In this document: piece by piece, positions 18,603-28,105 of the stretch
Layout: each line of letters begins with the position of its first letter
Position numbering within the stretch: the first letter of the stretch is position 1
From: Selenomonas sp. WCT3
GTDB lineage: Bacteria > Bacillota > Negativicutes > Selenomonadales > Selenomonadaceae
NCBI GenBank assembly: GCA_900100835.1
Contig: FNCM01000006.1
Location: 62,001 to 126,000 of the forward strand
Direction of reading: 5' to 3'
Length of the DNA: 64,000 bases
Program-made: the position numbers and the translations under genes
Notes under the pieces: model-generated
What the model was told of the DNA's origin: nothing
The model's database searches: none
What the model saw: the letters and a program-made list of their open reading frames with translations, nothing else

Positions 18603-19082
18603 TTAGCGAAAAACCGTCCACAAAACCAGCACCACGGCCAGCAGGCATTTGCCTCCCACCACAAACATTGATAAATTAGCCCAAACCGATGTGACATCCA
18701 TATATTCACTCATCCGGTGAGCAATCTCATCGGGCTCATTTGCTGCCAAGAGTTTCCGCATGCGATAAAAGTCTACCAGGGAATCCACAATCAACGCCGC
18801 CGCAACAAAATAAAAAGCCCATTGCTGCCAAGGGCGAAGCTCCGCGTATTGGTAGGTAAAGAAGAATCCCAATCCATCAATCATTAGCAGTGCCACCGAC
18901 ATCAGCAGAAACATTTTGCCAATGCCTTTGCCTGACATGAATTTTCCCATGGACTCAATCTCGTCCTGCCACTGCTTTCGTTCCTCGTCATCAATATCCG
19001 GTCCCGTATGTACCAGCAATGTCTGCAACGCATAGCCGCTGACCAGCAGCCAAAAAATCGCATAACATTGAATTCCTAACAT
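18603..19082 (-). CDS. Hypothetical membrane protein, four predicted helices
   Basis: Family not recognised. With the ATG at 19082, chosen for the AGGAGG 10 bases upstream, the product has 159 residues. Hydrophobic segments: MLGIQCYAIFWLLVSGY at the N-terminus, a pair in the middle (MFLLMSVALLMIDGLGFFF and WAFYFVAAALIVDSLV), and one at the C-terminus (CLLAVVLVLW). A charged loop (DIDDEERKQWQDEIE) separates the first from the rest. Longer frames upstream lack a ribosome site. It lies between the Zn-ribbon gene and nudF on the same strand. Confidence 0.75.
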   Translation of the reverse strand: MLGIQCYAIFWLLVSGYALQTLLVHTGPDIDDEERKQWQDEIESMGKFMSGKGIGKMFLLMSVALLMIDGLGFFFTYQYAELRPWQQWAFYFVAAALIVDSLVDFYRMRKLLAANEPDEIAHRMSEYMDVTSVWANLSMFVVGGKCLLAVVLVLWTVFR

Positions 19083-19174
19083 GATAAATAAACCTCCTGC
19101 AAATTCGATTCTATCCATTAGTATACAAAGCAAAGCGCCCCATTGCAACTGCAATGAGGCACTCTTCCCTCCAT

Positions 19175-19537
19175 TTAGCGGCGGCGTTTAACCTCCGGCC
19201 ATGGACGAATATGTTTGGGATTCGTAGCGACACCGTCGAGTCCTACCCAACGTGAAGAAAAGGATTCAAGGTGTGCTTTCTTTTCTTTCGTTTTACCATT
19301 CCTATTCGCTGAGCCAACGGCAACAAGATTCTGTGCATTGACCACTTGTTTTTCTTCCTGCTCCGAAGCCCTGGCGCAACCACAGCCACAATCCTGGATA
19401 TAATTGCTTTCCAGTTCTTCCTGGGAAAAAATTGTGAAATTACCACAGGCACAACGACACCAGTAATACTCGCTGCCGAATTTGTCCTTGCGCCCCGTCG
19501 ACTCTAGAACAGTAATCTTTCCAAACTGCTTGTCCAA
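19175..19537 (-). CDS. Small zinc-ribbon-like protein, orphan
   Basis: 120 residues from a TTG at 19537, chosen because AGGGAGGAG lies 9 bases ahead; the longer GTG frame begins inside that site. The first 60 residues (FGKITVLESTGRKDKFG, WCRCACGN, DCGCGCA) have paired cysteines and resemble the zinc-ribbon module that precedes AP2 or HNH domains in some phage and mobile proteins. No AP2 or nuclease domain follows. The C-terminus is basic (PEVKRRR). Function unknown; it may be a remnant or a stand-alone nucleic-acid binder. Confidence 0.65.
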   Translation of the reverse strand: MDKQFGKITVLESTGRKDKFGSEYYWCRCACGNFTIFSQEELESNYIQDCGCGCARASEQEEKQVVNAQNLVAVGSANRNGKTKEKKAHLESFSSRWVGLDGVATNPKHIRPWPEVKRRR

Positions 19538-19635
19538 ATTCTTTTTCTCCTCCCTATCGAGGATATATATCACAATCCACCTTATTATATTTCGTCTTAA
19601 TTTAACAAACTCCTGCCAGCAAAAGCTCTTTTTTT

Positions 19636-19676
19636 ACAAAAGGAGAGCCTTCTGTCGCAAAACAAAAGGCTCTCCT
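19636..19676 (-). terminator. Rho-independent terminator after the 55-residue gene
   Basis: A perfect 11-bp stem, AGGAGAGCCTT (19641-19651) with AAGGCTCTCCT (19666-19676). On the minus strand it ends in TTTTG. It closes the recN-side transcript. Confidence 0.8.
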
Positions 19677-19695
19677 GCTAAATCAAAAGGCCAAA

Positions 19696-19863
19696 TCAAA
19701 CGCGGATTATGGCCACATTCTCCTTATCCACATCCGGATGTTCTTCCACAACCATCTCAGACATCGACGTTGAATCCTCACTTACTTCCACAGCTACCAC
19801 TTCATAGCTGATACTCCAGCCACCACGGAATACGCGGTGACCGGTAGGTACATATTCCTTCAT
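19696..19863 (-). CDS. Small 55-residue protein downstream of recN
   Basis: Short frame starting ATG at 19863 with AAGAAGGA about 8 bases ahead and a strong terminator 20 bases after its TGA. The product starts MKEYVPTGHRVFRGGWSISYE and is soluble and acidic in the middle (EEHPDVDKEN). Antiparallel-strand character is suggested by alternating hydrophobics (YEVVAVEV, VAIIRV). No family recognised. Placement between recN and a terminator, with a proper ribosome site, argues for a real gene. Confidence 0.65.
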   Translation of the reverse strand: MKEYVPTGHRVFRGGWSISYEVVAVEVSEDSTSMSEMVVEEHPDVDKENVAIIRV

Positions 19864-19951
19864 TCAATTTTCCTTCTTTCCAAATCTCTCACAATCCTTC
19901 CTAAGATTATCATGATTTGAAAAAAAGTCAATATGAATTTTTACAAAAATA

Positions 19952-21655
19952 TCAGCTAAAATTGTTTTTTATTACCATTGCATGACTTACCATTTCCTTG
20001 GCATTATCCAAAGAAGCGGCGGTGACATCAACGCCGGAAGCCATGCGGGCCACTTCACTGATGCGTTCCCGCTCGGAGAGCTGATGTACCGAAGTAACCG
20101 TCGCGCCCGCTGCTGTGGATTTCGAAATGTAGAGATGGATATCGGCCATGCAGGCAATCTGTGGAAGATGGGTGATACAAAGAACCTGCTTGAAACGCGC
20201 CACCAAGGCAATGCGCTCGGCAACCATCTGGGCCGTGCGGCCGCCAATTCCTGTATCAATTTCATCAAATACCATGCTGGGAACGGAAGCGTCACGAGAT
20301 GCAGCCACCGTCTTGATAGCCAGGGCAATGCGGGACAATTCACCGCCAGAAGCAACTTTTTGCAGGGGCTTTTCCGCTTCGCCAGGGTTGGCCGAAAAAT
20401 ACATGGCCACGGCATCGGCACCACCCGGTAGAAATTTGCCCGCTGGCGTTACGGCAATGCGAAAGACTGCCTTGGGCATTCCCAGCGCCGTGAGTTGTTT
20501 GCCAATGGCAGTGCCTAGTTCCTTGGCCGCTTGGGTACGTAGTTTGGTCACCCGCTCCGCTTTCGCCGTCAGTTCCTGCTTCAAGGACTCAATCTGTTTT
20601 TCCAGCGCCTGCATGTCTTCATCGTAATTTTCGATGTCCTGTAATTCCTGCTGGACTTTTTCCTGATGGGCCAAAATCTCCTCAATCGTGGCACCGTATT
20701 TTTTGCGAAGCTTGTAGATGACATCCATCCGGCGCTGGAGTTTATCCAGCTTCTCCGGGCTAAACTCCATGCCCTCCCCGTAGTCGCGAAGTTCATAGGC
20801 CGCTTCTTGCAAGGAAATGAACGCCTCTTCTACCATCTTCTGCGCGTTGGCCATGGATTCGTCAAAGCGGCTCATATCCAACAGGTTTTTCTTGACCTTC
20901 GATAAAGCAGCTAAGACGCTGCCCCCGTCTTTCGAACCATTTTCCAGCAGGTTATAAGAATCTTCCACATAGCCAGCAATTTTTTCCGCATGGGATAATT
21001 TGCGAATCTGGGCTTCGAGTTCCTCATCTTCCCCTGCTTTGAGCTGGGCTCCCTCGATTTCCTTATCCTGCCAGCGAAGCATATCGAGCCGCTGGGCATA
21101 TTCCCGGGAAGCCTGTTCCTTTTCTGCATACAGCTTGCAACAGCTGTGCCAGTTGTCGTAGGACTGCCGATAAGCCGACAGGGCAGCAGCAAGTTCCGGA
21201 ACATAGCCATCTAACAAATTAAACTGGCTCTCTTCCTTTAACAGGGCCAGATTTTCATTTTGGCCATGAACATCCACCAAAAAAGAACCAATCTTCTTGA
21301 GGACCGCCAACGTGACATGACAGCCATTTACCAGCACCATGCTGCGGCCGCCATGGGTCACCTGCCGCGTGATGATTAGCATGCCCTCGGAATCATCGAT
21401 GGCCTGAGATGCCAGATATTCATGCAACGCCGCCGCTTCCGATTCCAAGGTAAAAACCGCTTCCACCCGAAGCCACTCACAGCCTGTGCGAATCGAATCC
21501 GAAGAGATACGATTGCCAAGGATTGCTCCCAAAGAGTCAATCAGTATGGATTTACCGGCGCCGGTCTCACCCGTAAGAATGTTGAGACCAGGTCCAAACT
21601 CTACCTGTACATGTTCAAGCAAGGCAAAATTCCAAACGGTCAAAGTTTTCAGCAT
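19952..21655 (-). CDS. recN: DNA repair protein RecN
   Basis: SMC-like ATPase acting early in double-strand-break repair, 567 residues. N-terminal Walker A (TGETGAGKSILIDSL), two coiled-coil arms (about 160-230 and 290-380), C-terminal ABC signature (SGGELSRIALAIK) and Walker B (VFDEIDTGIGG), then CITHLPQIA. AAAGGAG precedes the ATG. It follows argR by 25 bases in the conserved nadK-argR-recN order. Confidence 0.97.
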   Translation of the reverse strand: MLKTLTVWNFALLEHVQVEFGPGLNILTGETGAGKSILIDSLGAILGNRISSDSIRTGCEWLRVEAVFTLESEAAALHEYLASQAIDDSEGMLIITRQVTHGGRSMVLVNGCHVTLAVLKKIGSFLVDVHGQNENLALLKEESQFNLLDGYVPELAAALSAYRQSYDNWHSCCKLYAEKEQASREYAQRLDMLRWQDKEIEGAQLKAGEDEELEAQIRKLSHAEKIAGYVEDSYNLLENGSKDGGSVLAALSKVKKNLLDMSRFDESMANAQKMVEEAFISLQEAAYELRDYGEGMEFSPEKLDKLQRRMDVIYKLRKKYGATIEEILAHQEKVQQELQDIENYDEDMQALEKQIESLKQELTAKAERVTKLRTQAAKELGTAIGKQLTALGMPKAVFRIAVTPAGKFLPGGADAVAMYFSANPGEAEKPLQKVASGGELSRIALAIKTVAASRDASVPSMVFDEIDTGIGGRTAQMVAERIALVARFKQVLCITHLPQIACMADIHLYISKSTAAGATVTSVHQLSERERISEVARMASGVDVTAASLDNAKEMVSHAMVIKNNFS

Positions 21656-21680
21656 CGAAGAAGATCTCCTTTAGTGTGCA

Positions 21681-22133
21681 TCATTTCAAATAAGACTGCA
21701 GGCGATGCAGAATTTTTTCGGTAGCTTCCTTGGGCTTGATGACCATGATGATGTTATCGTCACCAGCCACCGTACCGATGACTTCGGTCCAATTCGCGTG
21801 GTCTAGTGCCGAAGCCACCGTGTTAGCGCCCCCCGGCAGCGTCTTGACCACAATGATATTTTCACTGTAATCGCAAGCGGTAACCGTGTCAGCAAAGAGA
21901 CGATGCATGCGCTCTTCTGTGAACAAAATTGCGTTCTGCATCGGCGATGCATACCGATAGCGTCCGTCGCCAGTGGGTACTTTAATGAGCATCAGTTCTT
22001 TGATATCCCGGGATACCGTTGCCTGAGTCACCTGTATGCGGCGTTCCCGCAGTGCTTCGGCCAAATCCTCCTGCGTCTCTATGACTTGATTATCGATAAT
22101 ATTCTTGATTACGGCATGACGTACACTTTTCAT
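21681..22133 (-). CDS. argR: Arginine repressor
   Basis: Transcription factor of arginine metabolism, 150 residues. An N-terminal winged helix-turn-helix (TQEDLAEALRERRIQVTQATVSRDIKEL) is followed by a C-terminal hexamerisation and arginine-binding domain (GDDNIIMVIK has the family's GDD motif). GGAGAGGTGG lies ahead of the ATG. It sits between nadK and recN. Confidence 0.96.
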   Translation of the reverse strand: MKSVRHAVIKNIIDNQVIETQEDLAEALRERRIQVTQATVSRDIKELMLIKVPTGDGRYRYASPMQNAILFTEERMHRLFADTVTACDYSENIIVVKTLPGGANTVASALDHANWTEVIGTVAGDDNIIMVIKPKEATEKILHRLQSYLK

Positions 22134-22162
22134 CTGTCCACCTCTCCTTGTCTAACGATATA

Positions 22163-23014
22163 TCAGGCATCTTTCCAAAGCTTCGTCCGAAGAATCTGGT
22201 AGTAATCTTTGTCTTCGAACTTCACGATGCCTGCCTGTACATTTGATTTCATAACGGTGACTTCATCCCCCGGCAGCAAGCGGAAACTTTCCTGTCCATC
22301 AAAGGTTACGATGATGTCCTGATGGATGGCTGCAATCTGAATGTGAACCACATCGTCCTCCCCCACTACCAGCGGCCGCATATTAAAGGTATGGGCACAA
22401 ATTGGCGTAATCAGCAGCGCGCGGATATTCGGATTCATAATGGGGCCGCCAGCGGAAAGAGAATAAGCCGTAGACCCCGTTGGGGACGATACGATTACCC
22501 CATCGGCTTTGTAATCCATCAAATGGGTTTCATTAATGCTAAGTCCCAAGTGAAGCATGCGGGCCACGCCGCCCTTAGTCACCACCACATCGTTAATGGC
22601 ATGTCCTAAGAACCGCTCCTGCCCACTGGATTTGACAAAGCCCGCCAAGAGCAGACGGTGTTCAATCTGGTAATCTCCCTCCAGGATTTTCTGAAGCTTG
22701 GTTTCTAGTTCCCCCAGCTCAATATCTGCCATAAATCCGAGGGTGCCAATATTGATACCACAGACTGGCACCGACCGGGCACCATACCGGCGACATACCC
22801 CCAGCAGCGTCCCGTCACCGCCAATACTCAAGGCGATATCGGCTTCAATTTGTTCAATATTGGGTACCCCGTATTCTTCGAAACCAAAGAAGCGCGATTC
22901 ATCAATGGGCATGATGAGTTTTACATCCTTGTCCCGATAGAAATCCATTATTCGTTTTAAAACTTCCGGCGCCTGGGGTTTATCCACATTCGGAAAAATG
23001 GCGATAGTCAGCAT
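22163..23014 (-). CDS. nadK: NAD kinase
   Basis: Phosphorylates NAD to NADP in the cytosol. It carries the GGDGT motif (SIGGDGTLLG), NIGTLGF, and the conserved SSPTGSTAYSLSAGG segment. About 283 residues. I take the ATG at 23014, 8 bases after AAGGAG; a GTG just upstream is also possible. It lies 10 bases after tlyA and ahead of argR, as in many Firmicutes. Confidence 0.96.
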   Translation of the reverse strand: MLTIAIFPNVDKPQAPEVLKRIMDFYRDKDVKLIMPIDESRFFGFEEYGVPNIEQIEADIALSIGGDGTLLGVCRRYGARSVPVCGINIGTLGFMADIELGELETKLQKILEGDYQIEHRLLLAGFVKSSGQERFLGHAINDVVVTKGGVARMLHLGLSINETHLMDYKADGVIVSSPTGSTAYSLSAGGPIMNPNIRALLITPICAHTFNMRPLVVGEDDVVHIQIAAIHQDIIVTFDGQESFRLLPGDEVTVMKSNVQAGIVKFEDKDYYQILRTKLWKDA

Positions 23015-23026
23015 CACAATTACTCC

Positions 23027-23836
23027 TTATTTATCCAGCGCTCCATGCGCCTCAGCCACAACCGTTACGAGGCGCTCCTCGGTTACGGTATCCTGCTGGC
23101 CTTTATCCTTGGTCAACCGGATGAGATACTCGATATTCCCCTCCGGTCCCTTTACGGGTGAAAAGGTAAGTGCCATGGGTACAAAACCCAGTTCCCGGGC
23201 AAAGGCCGTAACGGTGCGGATTACATTTTCATGAACGGCCGGGTCACGTACTACGCCCTTCTTGCCGACAAACTCCCGGCCTGCCTCAAACTGCGGCTTG
23301 ATAAGGGCCACCAATTCCCCCTCGTCCTTGAGCAACGAAAAGGCTACGGGCAGAACTTTGGTCAGCGAGATAAAAGCAACGTCAATGGAAGCAAAGTCCA
23401 GCAGCGTCCCGATATCTTCCGGCGTCACATTGCGGATATTGGTGCGCTCCATATTGACCACGCGGTCATCGGTGCGCAATTTCCAAGCCAACTGACCATA
23501 ACCCACATCGATGGCAAATACCTGAACCGCACCATTTTGCAACATGCAGTCCGTAAAGCCGCCAGTGGAGGCACCAATATCGGCGCAACGACGTCCCTCA
23601 AGAGCAACGCCAAATTCCTTCATGGCCTTCTCAAGCTTCAAGCCACCACGGCTGACATAGGGAATATCATTGCCCAACAGGCGAATTTCCGCCTCAGGCT
23701 TTACCGTTGCTCCGGCTTTATCCACCTTCTGATTATCCACCAGGACTTCGCCTGCCATAATCATGCGTTTCGCCCGTTCACGGCTGCCGGCTAATCCCTT
23801 TTCTACTAATAAAATATCTAATCGTTGTTTTGCCAT
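23027..23836 (-). CDS. tlyA: TlyA family rRNA 2'-O-methyltransferase
   Basis: 269 residues. An N-terminal S4 domain (KQRLDILLVEKGLAGSRERA) precedes an FtsJ-like Rossmann methyltransferase (ADIGASTGGFTDCML, FAIDVGYGQLAW). TlyA enzymes methylate 16S/23S rRNA cytidines; the old name haemolysin is historical. The ATG overlaps the dxs stop (TAATG), so translation is coupled. Confidence 0.93.
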   Translation of the reverse strand: MAKQRLDILLVEKGLAGSRERAKRMIMAGEVLVDNQKVDKAGATVKPEAEIRLLGNDIPYVSRGGLKLEKAMKEFGVALEGRRCADIGASTGGFTDCMLQNGAVQVFAIDVGYGQLAWKLRTDDRVVNMERTNIRNVTPEDIGTLLDFASIDVAFISLTKVLPVAFSLLKDEGELVALIKPQFEAGREFVGKKGVVRDPAVHENVIRTVTAFARELGFVPMALTFSPVKGPEGNIEYLIRLTKDKGQQDTVTEERLVTVVAEAHGALDK

Positions 23837-25722
23837 TATTGTAATCGTTCCTTTACTGCTGCTGCCAGCTGCTGGGGCGTAAGGCCACAGAGTTCCAGCA
23901 GTTCCTTCGGCGTTCCCTGTTCGATAAACTTATCTGGAAGCCCTAAACGAAGAAGTTTTACTTTGTCCGAAAGCCCCTCATCCATCAGATACTCGGCCAC
24001 TCCTGAGCCAAAGCCCCCCACCAAAGAATTTTCCTCCACGGTAACTAGCAGCTGGCGCGAAGCCATCTGCTTGATGACTTCGGTATCCAAGGGTTTGACA
24101 AAGCGCATATTGACCACTGAGGCAGAAATGCCATCGGCGGCCAAAATTTCTGCCGCTTCCTCGGCCTGGTGAACCATGGGGCCAACGGCCAAAAAGGCCA
24201 CGGTATCATCAGCAGCCGTCTTGACAATTTCCGCTTTGCCCACTGGCACCTCAGCAAAATCTTCCCGAAGGGGCACACCAAAGCCAGCGCCCCGTGGATA
24301 ACGGACAGCCGTAGGGGAATCCATCTCCACCGCAGTTGCCAACATGTCCCGAAGTTCTGCTTCATCTTTCGGCACAAAGATTGTCATATTCGGCATGTGG
24401 CGAAGATAAGACAGGTCAAAGGCGCCATGATGAGTGGGGCCATCGGCCCCCACCAGACCAGCCCGGTCAAGGCACAGGGTCACCGGCAGATTCTGCAGGC
24501 AGACATCGTGCAATAGCTGGTCATAAGCCCGCTGGGCAAAGGTGGAATAAAGGGCCACCACCGGATGGCGACCGTCAGCAGCCATACCAGCAGCCAGCGT
24601 AACGGCGTGTTCCTCGGCAATGCCCACATCGAAGAACCGACCCGGGTAGACTTCCCCAAAAGCTTTAAGCCCCGTACCCGATGGCATAGCTGCCGTAACT
24701 GCGGTAATATTGGAATTCTTATCCGCCAGCTCTATTAAGGCCTTGCTGAATACCGACGTGTAGCTGGGTGCTCCCCCTGCTTTCTTCGGGCACTCACCAG
24801 TCTGGCGGTCAAATATACCAATGCCATGGAACTTGTTGGGATTATTCTCTGCTGGCAGGAAGCCCTTGCCTTTCTTCGTATGAATGTGAATGAGCACTGG
24901 CCCATCAAGCTCTTTGGCCCGGCAGAACATTTCCTGGAGCAGCGAAATATCGTGACCGTCCAGCGGTCCAATGTAATGAAAGCCGATTTCCTCAAAGATA
25001 CTGCCCGGCACCAAGGCGGAACGAACGCTATCCTTCACAATCTGTGCCGTCCGATAAGCCTTGTCCCCAATATGAGGAATGCTCATAAGCAGATTTCCCA
25101 CATCTTTTTTGGCTTTGTTATACTGAGGGGCCGTGCGGATACGAGAAAGATATTCGCTCATGCCACCGACATTCTTATCAATGGACATTTCGTTGTCATT
25201 TAGAATAACAATGAGCTTCTTGCCCAGGTCACCGGCTTGATTCAGAGCTTCAAAAGACTCGCCGCCGGTCAGAGCCCCATCGCCAATAACCGCAATGACT
25301 TCGTTGCGGCGGCCACAGAGGTCACGGGATATGGCCATACCCAAGGCTGCAGAAATCGAAGTACTGGCATGGCCAACGCCAAAGGCATCATACTTCGATT
25401 CAAAGCGATTGGGAAATCCCGTGATTCCCCCTAACTGACGCAGGGTGTGAAAACGCTCCCGACGCCCCGTCAGGATTTTGTGGGAATAGGCCTGATGGCC
25501 CACATCCCAAACCAATTTATCCTGGGGAAAATGGAATACGCTATACAGGGCCAGGGTGAGTTCCACCGTTCCGAGACTCGGTGCCAGATGTCCGCCATTT
25601 TCCGATACGGTATCGATGATAAAACCGCGCAGCTCACGCGCCAGTTCCTCAAGCTCCGAGAGACTGTACTTCTTTATATCTTCCGGGTTATTGATTTTAT
25701 CCAGCAGTGGATATGCATTCAT
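23836..25722 (-). CDS. dxs: 1-deoxy-D-xylulose-5-phosphate synthase
   Basis: First enzyme of the MEP isoprenoid pathway: pyruvate plus glyceraldehyde 3-phosphate to DXP, TPP-dependent. The TPP-binding motif is GDGALTGGESFEAL. Other transketolase motifs: GHQAYSHKILTGR, FHYIGPLDGHD, and catalytic EEHAVTLAAG. I use the ATG at 25722 (MNAYPLLDKI), 8 bases after GGGAG, rather than the TTG five codons earlier. About 628 residues. It lies directly downstream of ispA, so precursor and prenyl synthesis are co-transcribed. Confidence 0.96.
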   Translation of the reverse strand: MNAYPLLDKINNPEDIKKYSLSELEELARELRGFIIDTVSENGGHLAPSLGTVELTLALYSVFHFPQDKLVWDVGHQAYSHKILTGRRERFHTLRQLGGITGFPNRFESKYDAFGVGHASTSISAALGMAISRDLCGRRNEVIAVIGDGALTGGESFEALNQAGDLGKKLIVILNDNEMSIDKNVGGMSEYLSRIRTAPQYNKAKKDVGNLLMSIPHIGDKAYRTAQIVKDSVRSALVPGSIFEEIGFHYIGPLDGHDISLLQEMFCRAKELDGPVLIHIHTKKGKGFLPAENNPNKFHGIGIFDRQTGECPKKAGGAPSYTSVFSKALIELADKNSNITAVTAAMPSGTGLKAFGEVYPGRFFDVGIAEEHAVTLAAGMAADGRHPVVALYSTFAQRAYDQLLHDVCLQNLPVTLCLDRAGLVGADGPTHHGAFDLSYLRHMPNMTIFVPKDEAELRDMLATAVEMDSPTAVRYPRGAGFGVPLREDFAEVPVGKAEIVKTAADDTVAFLAVGPMVHQAEEAAEILAADGISASVVNMRFVKPLDTEVIKQMASRQLLVTVEENSLVGGFGSGVAEYLMDEGLSDKVKLLRLGLPDKFIEQGTPKELLELCGLTPQQLAAAVKERLQ

Positions 25723-25737
25723 GCCAAGCACTCCCAA

Positions 25738-26619
25738 TCATTTATTACGGTCGACCAGATAAGAAACGAGCTCACGCAGGAAGTCCGCCTCAGGACCGAA
25801 ATCCTTCAAGGCTGCCACCGCCTCTTCCACCGTTTCCTGGGCCAATTTCTTGGCTTCCGCCAGCGAAGTCAGGGTAACATAGGTGGATTTATGATTTTTC
25901 TCATCACTGCCCACCGGCTTGCCAATCACAGCCTCATCGCCGACAACATCAAGAATGTCATCGGTAATCTGGAAAGCCAAACCAAATTTATCTGCATATT
26001 CCGTCAAGGCAGCTAGCTGGGCTGACGTTGCCCCAGCCAGAATTGCACCGCTGCGGATGGCCGCCCGGAATAACGCACCGGTTTTTCCCAGGTGTACAAG
26101 CCGCATGGTGTCCATATCAATCTGTTTGTTTTCTGACTCCATATCAAGGGCCTGTCCGCCTACCATGCCATCCGGACCGGCAGCGATGCTCATCTCCCGG
26201 ACAACCTTTACCAGCGTTTCCGCATCGACGCCTTCCTGGCGCAATATTACCTCAAAGGCCAAGGTCAGCAGCGCATCACCGGACAACGTTGCCATACCAG
26301 CACCATAGACCTTATGGTTGGTAAGCTTGCCACGGCGATAGTCATCATCATCCATGGCCGGCAAATCATCATGAATCAGGGAATAGGTATGAATCATCTC
26401 AATGGCAAGACCCGTTTTGAGGAATTTCGTACCATCGACACCCAATGCATCCGCAGCCGCCATCAACAGTACCGGCCGCAGGCGCTTGCCGCCAGCCAAC
26501 AGACTATACTCCATGGATTCCGTCAGCGTCTTGTCAATAGGCGACTTCTTATTGAGTTCACCAGCCAAAGCAGACTCCACCAATTGCTGTCTTTCTTTCC
26601 AGAGTTCCTTGAGCTTCAT
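25738..26619 (-). CDS. ispA: Polyprenyl (farnesyl/geranyl) diphosphate synthase
   Basis: Head-to-tail prenyltransferase, 293 residues, all helical. The first aspartate-rich motif is DDLPAMDDDD and the second DDILD. KTGALFRAAIRSGAI and GGKRLRPVLL are conserved. The residues before the first motif (MIHTYSLIHDD) suggest a C15 product, as in IspA. GGGAG lies ahead of the ATG. It follows xseB by 3 bases. Confidence 0.94.
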   Translation of the reverse strand: MKLKELWKERQQLVESALAGELNKKSPIDKTLTESMEYSLLAGGKRLRPVLLMAAADALGVDGTKFLKTGLAIEMIHTYSLIHDDLPAMDDDDYRRGKLTNHKVYGAGMATLSGDALLTLAFEVILRQEGVDAETLVKVVREMSIAAGPDGMVGGQALDMESENKQIDMDTMRLVHLGKTGALFRAAIRSGAILAGATSAQLAALTEYADKFGLAFQITDDILDVVGDEAVIGKPVGSDEKNHKSTYVTLTSLAEAKKLAQETVEEAVAALKDFGPEADFLRELVSYLVDRNK

Positions 26620-26622
26620 CGT

Positions 26623-26862
26623 TTATTCTCCCTCTATCTGCAATTCTTGCTTGATTACTTTCTTATTGTCTTCCCGAACCAAAAGGTCCATAGTCTTTTC
26701 CGCATCGGCCAGCGCCTTGAGACAAGTATTTCCCAGCTGGACCCCTTCGGAATAATTTGCCATGAGATCTTTGAGATTGCTGTCGCCCGATTCCATGGAA
26801 GCAACAATCTGCTCCAACTTCTCCAGCGATTCTTCAAACGACAATTCCTTTTTTCTTGGCAT
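26623..26862 (-). CDS. xseB: Exodeoxyribonuclease VII small subunit
   Basis: 79-residue partner of XseA. Starts MPRKKELSFEESLEKLEQIV, typical of the family, followed by a helical hairpin (LMANYSEGVQLGNTCLKALADAEK). The ATG at 26862 is one base past the xseA stop, with AAGGAAGG as ribosome site. An upstream in-frame start inside xseA is unlikely. Confidence 0.95.
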   Translation of the reverse strand: MPRKKELSFEESLEKLEQIVASMESGDSNLKDLMANYSEGVQLGNTCLKALADAEKTMDLLVREDNKKVIKQELQIEGE

Positions 26863-26863
26863 C

Positions 26864-28084
26864 TTATTTTCCTTCCTTTCCAGCTTTGGCTTTTGCCGGC
26901 ACACCTACCACCTCAACGGGAACCTTTCCATCTTGAAGGACCAGCAGCAACTTATCCTTTGGCGCTACATCTTCTACGCTATTCACCAGCTTACCCCCCT
27001 TTTCCGCCATGGCGTAACCACGGCGAAGGACCCCGGCAGGATTCATGCCATCCAACCGTTCCAGCAGCAGATTCAAGCGGTGTTTTTTCGTGGTAATGAC
27101 CTTTTCTGTCAGCCGTTGCAAGTCGCTGAGCACATAGTCAAGCCGCTGGCGGCGGGCCGCCAGCAACGACTGGGGATTCGCCAACACCGGACTGCGCAGA
27201 CAGGCCTCCAGTCTTAAGCGACGGCTTTCGATTTCCTTTTTCACTTGACTTGTCAAGCGGGCCTGTAGATTTTGGACATGACGTGCTACTTCCCGGCAAT
27301 CGGGAACCGCAAGTTCCGCCGCATTTGACGGCGTTGCGGCCCGAACGTCTGCCACAAAGTCCGCCAAAGTAAAATCCGTTTCATGCCCCACGGCAGAAAT
27401 TACCGGAATCTTCGAGGCAAAAATCGCCCGCACCACACATTCCTCATTGAAGGACCAAAGGTCTTCCATGGAACCGCCGCCACGGCCTACAATCAAAACG
27501 TCCACCGGACACAATTTGTTGAAAAACTCAATGGCTGACGCTATCTGTTCCGCCGAACCTTCCCCTTGAACCTGTACGGGATGTAGTAGCAGCTGAACCT
27601 TAGGCCAGCGATGCTTCGACACGTGATAGATATCCCGTAGCACCGCTCCCGCTAAAGAGGTCACGACACCGATTCGCTTGGGAAATACCGGCAATGGCTT
27701 TTTCCAGGATTGGTCAAACAAACCCTCCTCGGTAAGTTTTGCCTTCAACTGTTCAAAGGCCAATTGCAAATCGCCAGTTCCCTCAGGTGCCAAAGAATCC
27801 ACATAAAGCTGATACGCACCGTCCCGTTCATAAACGGAAATTGTTCCCGCTGCCACGACTTTTAACCCATTGACGGGCTGAAACCGCAGATGCTGCGCCC
27901 GGCTTTTAAACATTACGGCTTTTAAAGCCCCGCCGGCATCCTTCAGCGTAAAATAACAATGCCCAGAGGGATAACATTTAAAATTCGAGATTTCCCCGCG
28001 AATCATGATGCCCTTGAGCACATTTTCCCGGTCAAACATCCCCTTTATGAACTTGTTCACCTGACTGACAGAATGTATTGCCAC
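26864..28084 (-). CDS. xseA: Exodeoxyribonuclease VII large subunit
   Basis: Catalytic subunit that degrades single-stranded DNA. N-terminal OB fold (RGEISNFKCYPSGHCYF), central catalytic domain (RIGVVTSLAGAVLRDI, VGRGGGSMEDLWSFN, SAVGHETDFTLAD) and a C-terminal coiled coil. 406 residues. The start is a GTG with GGAGG 7 bases ahead. A terminator lies between it and nusB, so it probably begins a new transcript. Confidence 0.96.
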   Translation of the reverse strand: MAIHSVSQVNKFIKGMFDRENVLKGIMIRGEISNFKCYPSGHCYFTLKDAGGALKAVMFKSRAQHLRFQPVNGLKVVAAGTISVYERDGAYQLYVDSLAPEGTGDLQLAFEQLKAKLTEEGLFDQSWKKPLPVFPKRIGVVTSLAGAVLRDIYHVSKHRWPKVQLLLHPVQVQGEGSAEQIASAIEFFNKLCPVDVLIVGRGGGSMEDLWSFNEECVVRAIFASKIPVISAVGHETDFTLADFVADVRAATPSNAAELAVPDCREVARHVQNLQARLTSQVKKEIESRRLRLEACLRSPVLANPQSLLAARRQRLDYVLSDLQRLTEKVITTKKHRLNLLLERLDGMNPAGVLRRGYAMAEKGGKLVNSVEDVAPKDKLLLVLQDGKVPVEVVGVPAKAKAGKEGK

Positions 28085-28105
28085 CTATTTCCCTCCAGAC
28101 ATACG

